In this document: positions 55,046 to 63,536 of the stretch, in pieces
Layout: every line of letters begins with the position of its first letter
How positions within the stretch are numbered: position 1 is the stretch's first letter
Origin: Chryseobacterium koreense CCUG 49689
GTDB lineage: Bacteria > Bacteroidota > Bacteroidia > Flavobacteriales > Weeksellaceae
NCBI RefSeq assembly: GCF_001045435.1
Contig: NZ_LFNG01000013.1
Coordinates: 1-64,000 of the forward strand
DNA: 64,000 nt
Direction: 5' to 3'
The notes under the pieces: model-generated
Told to the model about the DNA's origin: nothing
Databases searched by the model: none
The model's input: only the letters and a program-made list of their open reading frames with translations
Program-made: the position numbers and the translations under genes

Positions 55046-56323
55046 CTATTTTGCCACTTTTTGAATGACGGTATTTTTGATCCCCTTATCCTCAAGCTCT
55101 TTCTGTGCCGCTACCGCTTCTTCAAGGCTGGAAAACTTGCCATAGGTGTAATAAAACTTACCATTTACTTTGTCTCTTTCCACATCCTTCAGCGTATTCA
55201 GAATCGGCGAATTTGAACTTAATTTTTGATCTGTCACCGCAAGTTCGATATTGTAGTAGCCAATTCCCAATTTCTGGTTCGGGACGAAGGAAATGGAAGT
55301 TGCATTATTAAAACCTGCTTCTCTAGCCGTCTTCAGGTTATTGTCACGAACAGAGGCCATGTTGGTCACCGCATAATAATAGCGATAAAACCCACCTTCC
55401 TTAATCGTGAGAATATAATTTAGCCCCTTCAGAGCAGGATCTCCGGCTACGTATTTTGAGGGAGAAGACATCAGTAAGATCCTGAAATCATTTTTCAAAG
55501 GCTGCTCCACCGGTTTTTCGGGTTCCACATTTTTTACAGCGTTTCGCTCCCGCGTCTTTTTGTAGCTGATAATCGCGTCGTAGATACTGCTTGCAATTTC
55601 GGACTGCCCTTTTTCGGAAGCCAAGTACATCGCGTCATCATAATTACTGATGAATCCGGTTTCAATTAAAACAGAAGGCATCGCATTGAGTCTCAAAACA
55701 TGCAGGTTTTGCTGCTTCACCCCGCGCGAAAATCGCTTGTCTTTCTTTTCAAAATTTTCCTCTACAAAACTTCCAAACAACAGACTGCTCTCCAAATATT
55801 TGCTTTGTTGGATCTTCAGCGCAATCAGGGATTCGGGTGATTTTGGGTCATAAGACGCAAACATTTCACGGTCTTTATCGTCCAGGAAAATCACGTCGTT
55901 TTCCGCTTTGGCCACTTCCAGATTGGTTTTGTTTTGATCAGGTCCCTGAACGAAAGTTTCCGTTCCATAAGGAGCGGAGCGGGTATTGGCGTTGCAGTGT
56001 ACCGAGATGAAGAGATCGGCCTTGCTTCTGTTGGCAAGATTTGTTCTGTCTAATAAAGATGGGTATTCATCAATCTTTCGGGTGTAGATGACTTTGAAGT
56101 CTTTGTCTTTTTCTAGCATTCTACCAAGTTTGAGCACAATGGCAAGGGTAACGTCTTTTTCGTTGAGCCTTCCCGTCTCGCTGTAAAATCGGTTTGCCCC
56201 AAAATCGGAGCCGCCATGACCCGCATCCAGAACCACGGTGAACTTCTTTTGGGCACCAGAAAAAACAAACAGAAAAAGGAAAAGGAAGCGAAGATATTTT
56301 TTAAAAGAAAAACTTTGATTCAT
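55046..56323 (-). CDS. N-acetylmuramoyl-L-alanine amidase with SPOR-like C-terminus
   Basis: This zinc amidase cuts the bond between the glycan and peptide of peptidoglycan during cell separation. The 425-residue protein has a signal peptide (ends near residue 24) and an amidase_3 domain with zinc ligands in LDAGHGG, the Glu of GRLNEKD, and His in ISVHCNAN; the catalytic Glu is in IETGFISN. A linker (about 255-285) leads to a C-terminal region with SPOR-like features (GYYNIELAV and FYYTYGKFSSLEEA). It is divergent from lptD across 55 bases. Confidence 0.94.
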   Translation of the reverse strand: MNQSFSFKKYLRFLFLFLFVFSGAQKKFTVVLDAGHGGSDFGANRFYSETGRLNEKDVTLAIVLKLGRMLEKDKDFKVIYTRKIDEYPSLLDRTNLANRSKADLFISVHCNANTRSAPYGTETFVQGPDQNKTNLEVAKAENDVIFLDDKDREMFASYDPKSPESLIALKIQQSKYLESSLLFGSFVEENFEKKDKRFSRGVKQQNLHVLRLNAMPSVLIETGFISNYDDAMYLASEKGQSEIASSIYDAIISYKKTRERNAVKNVEPEKPVEQPLKNDFRILLMSSPSKYVAGDPALKGLNYILTIKEGGFYRYYYAVTNMASVRDNNLKTAREAGFNNATSISFVPNQKLGIGYYNIELAVTDQKLSSNSPILNTLKDVERDKVNGKFYYTYGKFSSLEEAVAAQKELEDKGIKNTVIQKVAK

Positions 56324-56345
56324 CTTTAAATTTTAAAAATTATAG

Positions 56346-56353
56346 TAATTTTG
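56346..56353 (+). promoter_or_regulatory. Candidate -7 box of lptD (TAATTTTG)
   Basis: TAATTTTG fits TAnnTTTG and lies 25 bases before the start. A good TTTG at -33 with the right spacing is not present. Confidence 0.4.
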
Positions 56354-56378
56354 AGCCCAAATTACATACAATACCGTA

Positions 56379-58970
56379 TTGCTCAAAACCGGCTTCAAAA
56401 ATATAATACCTATTTTAATTATCCTAATTTTTAACAGTTTTTTAGCAGTTTTAAACGCTCAGAAATTGCCTGAAAATAAGAGGATTAATGAGGGTGTTCC
56501 CAAATCTGACACCATAGCGTTGAACAAGGAGCAGCTGGAAGATGTGGTACAAACCAAAGCCGACAACATCCGAAACGACATCCCGAAAAAGATGACCTTC
56601 CTGAACAAAAAGGCTCAAGTGAAATACCAAGACATGCAGATTGACGCAGACTATATCTCCATAGACTGGAGCAAGTCGCTGATCTACGCAAGAGGCGAAC
56701 TGGATTCTTTAGGAAAAATAAAGACACCGGCACTCGCCACGCAAGGGGGTAAAAAATACGAGTACGACGAATTTACCTACAACATCAAGACCAGACAGGC
56801 CATCGCATTCAATGCCAGAACGGAGGAAAGCGAAGGCGTGATCGTGGCAGAAAAAACTAAGAAATACAACGATTCCGTCTTCTTCATGCGCCGCGGGAAA
56901 TATACCACAGACGAATATTTCATCCAGAAAAAAGATACGATTGCCGATTATTATTTACTAGCGCCCAACATTAAACTCATTAAAGGCAAAAACAAATCGC
57001 AGGTCATCACCGGACCTATCCAGATGTATATTGAGCAGGTTCCCACGCCTTTGATCATGCCGTTTGCGATCCTTCCGTTTTCGGATAAAAGAAGTGCGGG
57101 AATCCTGATTCCAAGTTTCGGAGAAAGAGAAGATGTAGGATTCTTCCTGAACGGATTGGGTTATTATCAACCGATTGGCGAACATTTTGACCTTAAGATT
57201 CTTACGGATATTTACACCAAAGGAAGCTGGAACTTCAAACCCGAAGTCAATTACCGGAAATTATACCGCTATTCGGGGAATTTTTCGGCAGACATTGGAA
57301 ATACCGTTCGCGGAATCAAGGGGCTTTCCGATTATTCAAAGTCCGCCTCGTACAGAATTGCATGGCGTCATCAGCAGGATTCCAAAGCAAATCCCTTCCT
57401 CACCTTTTCCGCATCCGTGGATATGGTGAGTAATCAATTTTACAGCAACACCGTAAATAACAACTATGCCTTTAACCAAAATAATCTGAACGCCCAGCAA
57501 AACTCATCCATCAGTGTGACGAAAAGGTTTTTGACTTTGCCGGTGACCATCACGGGTTCGGCATCCTACTCCCAAAACTTTTCTACCGGACTTTCAGATT
57601 TGAAACTCCCCATCATGAATGTGGCTATCAATCAGTTTTATCTTTTCAAACCAAAAACAGGAATCAGACAGGGACTTTTGGAAAACATCACCGTAAATAC
57701 CGGTTTAAACCTCAATAATTACGTGCAAACCCCTATCGATGAGCTCTTCACCAAAGCGATGTTTGACAAGATGCAAACAGGGCTGAAAAACAACATCAGT
57801 TTGGGAACAAATACTACTCTGGCAAAGTATTTCACCTTCTCGCTTTCCGCAAATATTGATAATGCATTGACCACTAAAACTTTAACTAGATTTTACGACC
57901 CAGTCAATAATAAGCTCGAAGATGTCCTCAATAAAAAAATTGCGGGATATTCCACGTTTTCTACAAGTGCGAGTTTGCAAACGGTACTTTATGGGATGTT
58001 GAACTTCAAGAAGGGTTCTGCGATTCAGGCGGTTCGACACATGATGACTCCACAGATCGGATTCTCTTATGCACCAGATTTTTCAGCAGCCAGTTTTGGA
58101 TATTACAAGAATTATTATAATGAAAGGGGAGAAATGACGATGTATTCCATATTTGACAGAGGAATTATTGGAAGTCCGAGTTCGCAGCTGGTTCAGGCGA
58201 TGACTTTCGGCATCAGTAATAACTTGGAGATGAAGGTGAAATCCAAGAAGGATTCCACCGGGGTAAAAAAATTGAAGCTATTTGAAAGTCTGAACTTTAA
58301 CACCAATTACAATTTCGCCGCACCTAGCCATAAGTGGGCAATGTTCCAGTTCAGCGGGCAAACCACGCTTTTTGAAAAGCTGAACCTGAACACGAGTTTG
58401 ACTTTGGAACCTTATCAAATCGTTTTCGAACCAGGTTCAGAAACCGGAATTAGAACCGAAAACTTTGGCCATTTCAGTGTTCAGGGATTCAATGCGCAAA
58501 TTTCTTATCCGCTGAGTGAAGCAATTTTCACCGGCAAAGAAAAGGTGGATCTTTCCAAAAAATATCCAAAGAAAGGAGAAATCCGAAATGAAAACTATTA
58601 CTTTGATGATGATAATTACGCCAGATTCCAGCAACCATGGACATTAAACATCAACGCACAATACGGCTATACCAAAAGTTTATCTAAATTTGGAAACCAG
58701 GTAGCATCCGTAGGTTTGGACGCAACCCTTAAGCTGACGCCGTACTGGAACCTCAACGGAAACCTGTATTATGATGTAGTCACAAAACAGATTGCCAACA
58801 CCAGGATTGGTTTTGCACGCGATCAAAGAAGTTTCACCATTAATTTCAACTGGATTCCTTATGGGCAATATAAAGTGTACGATTTCTTTATTGGAATCAA
58901 GGCGAATATTTTGCAGGATGCCCTGAAATACAAGGATAGAAGCTTCAATCAGCCGAATGCACCTTTTTAG
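56379..58970 (+). CDS. lptD: LPS-assembly outer-membrane protein LptD
   Basis: LptD inserts lipopolysaccharide into the outer leaflet of the outer membrane. The 863-residue protein has an N-terminal hydrophobic signal (IIPILIILIFNSFLAVLNAQ), a periplasmic OstA/jellyroll domain (about 60-230, IDADYISIDWSKSLIYARG) and a long beta-barrel with many alternating strands up to the end. The start is TTG at 56379; no ATG before residue 70 would keep the signal. The neighbouring amidase gene is divergent. The lengths and domain order fit the Bacteroidota LptD group. Confidence 0.9.
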   Translation: MLKTGFKNIIPILIILIFNSFLAVLNAQKLPENKRINEGVPKSDTIALNKEQLEDVVQTKADNIRNDIPKKMTFLNKKAQVKYQDMQIDADYISIDWSKSLIYARGELDSLGKIKTPALATQGGKKYEYDEFTYNIKTRQAIAFNARTEESEGVIVAEKTKKYNDSVFFMRRGKYTTDEYFIQKKDTIADYYLLAPNIKLIKGKNKSQVITGPIQMYIEQVPTPLIMPFAILPFSDKRSAGILIPSFGEREDVGFFLNGLGYYQPIGEHFDLKILTDIYTKGSWNFKPEVNYRKLYRYSGNFSADIGNTVRGIKGLSDYSKSASYRIAWRHQQDSKANPFLTFSASVDMVSNQFYSNTVNNNYAFNQNNLNAQQNSSISVTKRFLTLPVTITGSASYSQNFSTGLSDLKLPIMNVAINQFYLFKPKTGIRQGLLENITVNTGLNLNNYVQTPIDELFTKAMFDKMQTGLKNNISLGTNTTLAKYFTFSLSANIDNALTTKTLTRFYDPVNNKLEDVLNKKIAGYSTFSTSASLQTVLYGMLNFKKGSAIQAVRHMMTPQIGFSYAPDFSAASFGYYKNYYNERGEMTMYSIFDRGIIGSPSSQLVQAMTFGISNNLEMKVKSKKDSTGVKKLKLFESLNFNTNYNFAAPSHKWAMFQFSGQTTLFEKLNLNTSLTLEPYQIVFEPGSETGIRTENFGHFSVQGFNAQISYPLSEAIFTGKEKVDLSKKYPKKGEIRNENYYFDDDNYARFQQPWTLNINAQYGYTKSLSKFGNQVASVGLDATLKLTPYWNLNGNLYYDVVTKQIANTRIGFARDQRSFTINFNWIPYGQYKVYDFFIGIKANILQDALKYKDRSFNQPNAPF

Positions 58971-59047
58971 AGGAATGATTGAATCATAAAAGTGGCCGGG
59001 CAAAATCTCAAACTTTACAACTCCCACCAAATAATTCGAAAAAACTT

Positions 59048-59055
59048 TATATTTG
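59048..59055 (+). promoter_or_regulatory. -7 box of the RidA gene (TATATTTG)
   Basis: A perfect TAnnTTTG box lies 27 bases before the start codon; the -33 element is not clear. Confidence 0.5.
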
Positions 59056-59081
59056 CAGATTAGATCTAAGAGAAAAGTACT

Positions 59082-59462
59082 ATGAAAAAAATAATCTCTA
59101 CGGATAAAGCTCCGGCTGCAATCGGCCCTTATTCACAGGCCAATTTGGCCAACGGGATTTTATATATTTCTGGACAGATTCCGGTAAATGCGCAAACCGG
59201 AAAACTGGAAGAAGGCATCGAAAATGCAACCCACCAGGTGATGAAAAACCTGGAAGCCATTTTAGCCCAAGCCGGAATGACTTTCAAAAACGTGGTGAAG
59301 GCAACCATTTTCCTTAAGAATATGGACGATTTTTCGGCGATGAATGAAATCTACGCTTCGTACCTGGATCCCGAAAGTTTTCCTGCAAGAGAAACAGTTC
59401 AGGTTTCCTGCCTGCCAAAAAATGTGGATATTGAAATCTCGATGATCGCTCACGAAAATTAA
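59082..59462 (+). CDS. RidA family enamine/imine deaminase
   Basis: The 126-residue protein hydrolyses reactive 2-aminoacrylate-type enamines made by PLP enzymes. Motifs are APAAIGPYSQA, LYISGQIPV, the arginine in PARETVQVSCLPKN, and the ending VDIEISMIA, the classic RidA/YjgF set. The catalytic Arg is the one in ARETVQV. It is followed directly by a small membrane protein gene whose ATG is adjacent to the stop. Confidence 0.95.
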   Translation: MKKIISTDKAPAAIGPYSQANLANGILYISGQIPVNAQTGKLEEGIENATHQVMKNLEAILAQAGMTFKNVVKATIFLKNMDDFSAMNEIYASYLDPESFPARETVQVSCLPKNVDIEISMIAHEN

Positions 59463-59906
59463 ATGAATTTCCTTCGGAATACTTTGGCGGTGCTTATTGG
59501 CCTCGCTGTTTCGGCACTTATTATCACGATCGGGATTCGTTTGAATCCTTCGTGGATCAACTATGAAGCCATGTCGCCATTCCAGCAATGGGAGAAAGTA
59601 CTGAGAAGTGTGGAACACAATCCGTACTTCTTTGTGGTGCTGCTCATTTCCTCGGGAATTGCGGCAACCGTGGGCGGCGTGGTAACCGCCATCATTGTGA
59701 AATATGCTAAAGTGGCTTACGCCATCCTGATTGGCTTTATCCTGCTTTTCATTGCGATGCTGGACATCATTATTTTTCCTTATCATCCTACTTTCTACAA
59801 GATTCTGATCTTCCTCACCTTCTTCCCTTTCGCATGGATAGGCGGAAAAATCACTGAAGTGATTTATGAAAGAAAAAAGAAGCGAAACCGAAGGCTTCAA
59901 AAATAA
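59463..59906 (+). CDS. Small membrane protein of unknown function
   Basis: The 147-residue protein has four hydrophobic segments (about 7-25, 57-80, 84-104 and 112-130) and a strongly basic C-terminal tail (RKKKRNRRLQK). No domain is recognised. Its start touches the ridA stop (TAAATG), so the two are co-translated. It ends at a bidirectional terminator. Confidence 0.8.
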   Translation: MNFLRNTLAVLIGLAVSALIITIGIRLNPSWINYEAMSPFQQWEKVLRSVEHNPYFFVVLLISSGIAATVGGVVTAIIVKYAKVAYAILIGFILLFIAMLDIIIFPYHPTFYKILIFLTFFPFAWIGGKITEVIYERKKKRNRRLQK

Positions 59907-59908
59907 AA

Positions 59909-59932
59909 AAGCGCAACCTTTCAGTTGCGCTT
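59909..59932. terminator. Bidirectional terminator between membrane protein and HtrA genes
   Basis: AAGCGCAAC and GTTGCGCTT form the stem with a six-base loop; A-rich DNA before and Ts after let it work both ways. Confidence 0.9.
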
Positions 59933-59972
59933 TTCTTATTAATTTTCTTCATTCGTGTTTTTTGTTTCTAAA

Positions 59973-61496
59973 TCAAGGCATTTTAAATCCTCTCGTCGTG
60001 ATTCTACCGAAATCATCCACATATTTCACCTGAACGTTTCCTTGGTATTTGTCCAGGATTTTCTCCACATCTTTCTGTGAATTCACAGGTTTTCCATTGA
60101 TTTCGATCACGATATAATTATCTACGATTCCTATTTTCGCCATTTCACTTCCATCTAGTACATTTTTGGCGATCACACCGCTGGTCAAACCATAGTCGGT
60201 TTTGAACTTTTCACTTAATGGCTCAAATTCGGCGCCGATTTTTTCGGTCACGCTCAAATCGGCTTTGCTTCTGAAAGTGGTATTCCCTTTTTCATCTTTC
60301 AGGGTCACATTGGTGGTGTTTTCCTTGCCGTTTCTAAGGTAAGTTACCGCCACTTTATCTCCCGGTCTTTTGCTTCCCACAGCAAATGAAAGGTCATAAT
60401 AGTTTGAAATCACGGTATTGTCCACTTTGGTAATGATATCGCCGGGTCTCAAACCAGCATCTTCCGCTCCACCTTTTGCAGTGACATCTGTGATGTAAAC
60501 CCCTTCATTGGCTTTAATGTTGGTTTTGTTTTGTTGGTTGTATTGCGCAACTTGTCTGGTATCCGACAGATCCAAAGATCTCACGCCCAGGAATCCTCGC
60601 TGAACCAAACCAAATTTCTTGATATCTTCCACCACTTTTCTCGCGAGATTGGATGGAACTGCAAATCCGTAACCTTCATAATATCCGGTTTTGGATGAAA
60701 TAGCGGAATTGATCCCGATCAGTTCTCCATTTGGATTTACCAAAGCACCACCTGAATTTCCAGGATTGATCGCCGCATCGGTTTGGATAAAGTTTTCAAT
60801 CGGCGTTCTGGATTGCTGACTTAGTAAATCAATGCTTCTTCCTTTAGCAGAAACGATTCCCGCGGTCACCGTGGAATTCAGACCCATTGGATTTCCTACT
60901 GCCAAAACCCATTGCCCCACTTCCACATTGTCAGAATTGGCAAAATTGAGGTAAGGCAAACCTTTTTCTTCAATTTTTAAAAGTGCGATATCAGTGGTTG
61001 GATCTGTCCCAACCAAGTTAGCGACGTATGTTTTCTTGTTCGAAAGCTGTACCTCCAGTTTTGTGGCACCTGCAATCACGTGGTTATTTGAAATAATATA
61101 GCCATCTGGGGAAATAATCACTCCGGAACCCATTCCTCGAGGCATTTCCTGCTGTGGCTGCTGTTGTGGCTGTCTTTGGTTATTCCCAAAAGGATTCCCA
61201 AAGAACAGGTCAAACAAATCCTGATCGCTTCGCTGGGAGGTCCGGTTGGAAAAATTCTTGATACTGACCACCGCGGGCACGGTCATTTTTGCGGCCTTCA
61301 CGAAATCATCACCCACTCCCGCCATATTGAATGATGCGAAACTGGCGTCCGTATTTTTCTTCGGAGCGAAATAGGAAAATTCCGAGTCATGATTTTTGAC
61401 TCCGAAATAATTAATTGCCCCAAAAGTAGTTGCGCCGGAAATTACTCCGACAAAAGCATAAGGTATAAGCTTTTTCAAGTTGTTCTTCATCGTCAT
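59973..61496 (-). CDS. HtrA/DegP-type periplasmic serine protease (Do family)
   Basis: The 507-residue protease has an N-terminal membrane/signal segment and a chymotrypsin-like domain with the triad H139 (SNNHV), D169 (TTDIALLKI) and S248 (NPGNSGGAL). Two PDZ domains follow (about 300-400 and 420-505; GVRSLDLSDT, GAEDAGLRPGD). A Gln-rich linker QRQPQQQPQQEM sits in the L loop near 107-118. It degrades or refolds damaged envelope proteins. A start two codons later (MKNN) is possible. It has a good promoter upstream (TTTC-N20-TAAATTTG). Confidence 0.95.
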   Translation of the reverse strand: MTMKNNLKKLIPYAFVGVISGATTFGAINYFGVKNHDSEFSYFAPKKNTDASFASFNMAGVGDDFVKAAKMTVPAVVSIKNFSNRTSQRSDQDLFDLFFGNPFGNNQRQPQQQPQQEMPRGMGSGVIISPDGYIISNNHVIAGATKLEVQLSNKKTYVANLVGTDPTTDIALLKIEEKGLPYLNFANSDNVEVGQWVLAVGNPMGLNSTVTAGIVSAKGRSIDLLSQQSRTPIENFIQTDAAINPGNSGGALVNPNGELIGINSAISSKTGYYEGYGFAVPSNLARKVVEDIKKFGLVQRGFLGVRSLDLSDTRQVAQYNQQNKTNIKANEGVYITDVTAKGGAEDAGLRPGDIITKVDNTVISNYYDLSFAVGSKRPGDKVAVTYLRNGKENTTNVTLKDEKGNTTFRSKADLSVTEKIGAEFEPLSEKFKTDYGLTSGVIAKNVLDGSEMAKIGIVDNYIVIEINGKPVNSQKDVEKILDKYQGNVQVKYVDDFGRITTRGFKMP

Positions 61497-61535
61497 AAAT
61501 TATTTATCTTTTACTTTTTTAGAATTGTTACTCAA

Positions 61536-61567
61536 CAAATTTAGTGCTAAATAAGTAATGATGGAAA
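61536..61567 (-). promoter_or_regulatory. Promoter of the HtrA gene (TTTC-N20-TAAATTTG)
   Basis: On the minus strand TTTC is followed after 20 bases by TAAATTTG (61543-61536), a full -7 match. The start codon is about 40 bases downstream. Confidence 0.55.
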
Positions 61568-61753
61568 TGGGATTGTTTCAGTTTTAACTATAATTTAACA
61601 GGAATTAGTATTTTTTAATGTATTGTGCTTAATTTTAACGAAAACCGATATCCGCTTCAACAAAAAATCGGAAATTTTGGCAGATTCCATGATTTCTAAA
61701 ATGACCTGAAATATGGCTCCAAAACTGAACCGAAAATTAAAACGAAACAAATA

Positions 61754-61785
61754 TTTCCCCAACTCAATTCCTTTGTTTAAATTTG
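61754..61785 (+). promoter_or_regulatory. Promoter of the amidinohydrolase-type gene (TTTC-N20-TAAATTTG)
   Basis: TTTC at 61754-61757 and TAAATTTG at 61778-61785 are 20 bases apart. The predicted start near 61792 coincides with the beginning of the structured leader. Confidence 0.6.
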
Positions 61786-61790
61786 TGACA

Positions 61791-61850
61791 AGCCGCCGAT
61801 TTAGAAAATCGGAATCAATAAAAATATAGATTTAAAAGGCGATTCCGGCT
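61791..61850 (+). promoter_or_regulatory. Structured 5' leader with competing hairpins
   Basis: CCGATTT (61796-61802) pairs with AAATCGG (61806-61812). CGGAATC (61810-61816) pairs with GATTCCG (61841-61847), and AGCCG (61791-61795) with CGGCT (61846-61850). The first and second pairings share CGG and exclude each other, as do the second and third. This could be a switch-like leader. No known riboswitch class was recognised, and no ligand is suggested by sequence. Confidence 0.4.
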
Positions 61851-61879
61851 AACTATGAAAAAATATTAAACCTTAGCAA

Positions 61880-62794
61880 ATGAAGCTCAACATAAAAAAC
61901 GAAACCGGAAGATTAAAGTCCGTGGTTCTGGGTCAACCAGGTTCCATGGGAAAAGTTCCGACCCTTGAAGAAAGTTATGATGCCAAATCCTATGACACCA
62001 TCCAAAAAGGAATTTATCCGAAGGAAGAAGATATTGTCGCTGAAATGACCGCATTCGAGAAGGTTTTGAAAAAATATGGAGTAAAGGTTTTCCGCCCGGA
62101 AATCATTGAAGATTACAACCAGGTTTTCGCAAGAGATGTGGCTTTCGTGATTGACGATAAAATGATCATCTCCAATGTGATCTCAGACAGAGCGGATGAA
62201 CAGGACGCGTACAAAAAAATCTTCGAAGAGGTGAAATGGCGGGATATCATCAATCTGCCAGAATCCGCACATATCGAAGGCGGCGATGTGATTGTCTGGA
62301 ACGACTATCTTTTCATCGGAACCTGCTACAGCGAGGATTACCGCAATTTCAAGACCGCCAGAACCAACGAATATGCCATTGATATTTTAAAGGAATATTT
62401 CCCAAAAAAGAGAATCCTGGATTTTGAATTAAACAAAAACGACCACGAACCTTTCAAGGGAATCCTGCACCTGGACTGCACTTTTAATCCGGTAGGCAAA
62501 GACAAGTGCATTATTTACAAAGACGGTTTTGTGGATGAAAGCGACTACACCTTAATCCTGGATATCTTCGGTGAGGAAAACTGCTTCCACGTGACTGCGG
62601 AAGAAATGTTTGAAATGAATCCGAATATTTTCTCCATTTCTCCGGAAATCGTGGTTTCCGATAAGTCCTTTACCAGAATGAACAACCACCTTAGAAACGA
62701 ATGGGGAATGACCGTGGAGGAAATTCCGTACCGGGAGATCTCCAAAATGGGCGGCTTGTTGCGATGTTCTACTTTGCCTTTAGTTCGGGAGTAG
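61880..62794 (+). CDS. Amidinohydrolase/amidinotransferase (pentein fold, DDAH-like)
   Basis: The 304-residue cytosolic enzyme belongs to the guanidine-modifying pentein superfamily (DDAH, amidinotransferase, arginine deiminase relatives). Visible catalytic features are FARDVAFV, HIEGGDVIVW with the acidic pair, the HLDCTFNPV histidine region near residue 196, and the nucleophilic Cys in GGLLRCSTLPLVRE near residue 297. The exact substrate (dimethylarginine, arginine or glycine/arginine transfer) is not certain. It has its own promoter and structured leader. A second pentein-fold gene starts 740 bases further on. Confidence 0.85.
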   Translation: MKLNIKNETGRLKSVVLGQPGSMGKVPTLEESYDAKSYDTIQKGIYPKEEDIVAEMTAFEKVLKKYGVKVFRPEIIEDYNQVFARDVAFVIDDKMIISNVISDRADEQDAYKKIFEEVKWRDIINLPESAHIEGGDVIVWNDYLFIGTCYSEDYRNFKTARTNEYAIDILKEYFPKKRILDFELNKNDHEPFKGILHLDCTFNPVGKDKCIIYKDGFVDESDYTLILDIFGEENCFHVTAEEMFEMNPNIFSISPEIVVSDKSFTRMNNHLRNEWGMTVEEIPYREISKMGGLLRCSTLPLVRE

Positions 62795-62810
62795 GTTTTT
62801 CCGGTTTATG

Positions 62811-63470
62811 CTACAATGCATTTTTCAGCTTTTTGATTTCGTCATCATCCGCAAAGGTTTCATAAGAAGGAATCGCCGAGGAATGAAAGTAGGATCCGCC
62901 GGTAAACGATTTCAGCTCATGAATGTTCCCGGATCTTACGCCGCCGCCGATCAGAATATTAATCTGATGGGAATACTGCTCGATAAGTGCTCTTAATTTC
63001 TCCTTCCCCTTCATCGCATTTTCGGCACCTCCCGAAGTAAGAACGGTTCGAAAACCAATACGGATAAGCTTTTTGATGGCCACATCCAGATCCGGAGTCC
63101 TGTCGAACGCCCGATGAAAAGTGCATGGAATTTCACCCGCAAGTTCCACCAATTGGCGGTTTCTCTCAGTATCGATATTGTTTCCCGCAGTTAAAATTCC
63201 AAAAACAAAACCATCTGCTCCTGCTTTTTTAAACTCCACAATGTCTTTTTTCATCTGCTCAAATTCCATGTCGGAATAGAGAAATTCGCCCCCTTTTGGA
63301 CGAATCATCACGAAAATGGGTTTGCGGTAAACCGACTTCAGATATCTGAACTCCTCAATGTAAGGAGTGGTTCCGCCCAATTGTTGGTCGGCACAGAACT
63401 CAATGCGGTCTGCAACTGATTTCAGGGCGGTTTCGGCGGAGGTCATTTCAAAGCATGCGATTTCTAACAT
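62811..63470 (-). CDS. cutC: CutC family protein
   Basis: The 219-residue TIM-barrel protein is of the CutC family, historically linked to copper homeostasis although later work questioned this role. The start at 63470 (MLEIACFEM) is chosen because the family begins there; an extra 16 residues upstream are possible. Motifs are ADRIEFCADQQLGGTTP, VMIRPKGGEF, GFVFGILT and LTSGGAENAMKG. It is convergent with the amidinohydrolase-type gene (16 bases between stops) and divergent from ctlX. Confidence 0.92.
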   Translation of the reverse strand: MLEIACFEMTSAETALKSVADRIEFCADQQLGGTTPYIEEFRYLKSVYRKPIFVMIRPKGGEFLYSDMEFEQMKKDIVEFKKAGADGFVFGILTAGNNIDTERNRQLVELAGEIPCTFHRAFDRTPDLDVAIKKLIRIGFRTVLTSGGAENAMKGKEKLRALIEQYSHQINILIGGGVRSGNIHELKSFTGGSYFHSSAIPSYETFADDDEIKKLKNAL

Positions 63471-63498
63471 ATCATTTTTTATTCTGTATAAATTTAAG

Positions 63499-63506
63499 TA
63501 TTTTTG
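63499..63506 (+). promoter_or_regulatory. -7 box of ctlX (TATTTTTG)
   Basis: TATTTTTG matches the Bacteroidota -7 consensus and lies 30 bases before the start of ctlX. No clear -33 partner is present. Confidence 0.45.
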
Positions 63507-63536
63507 AAACAATTTCAATATTAAAAATCACCATTA

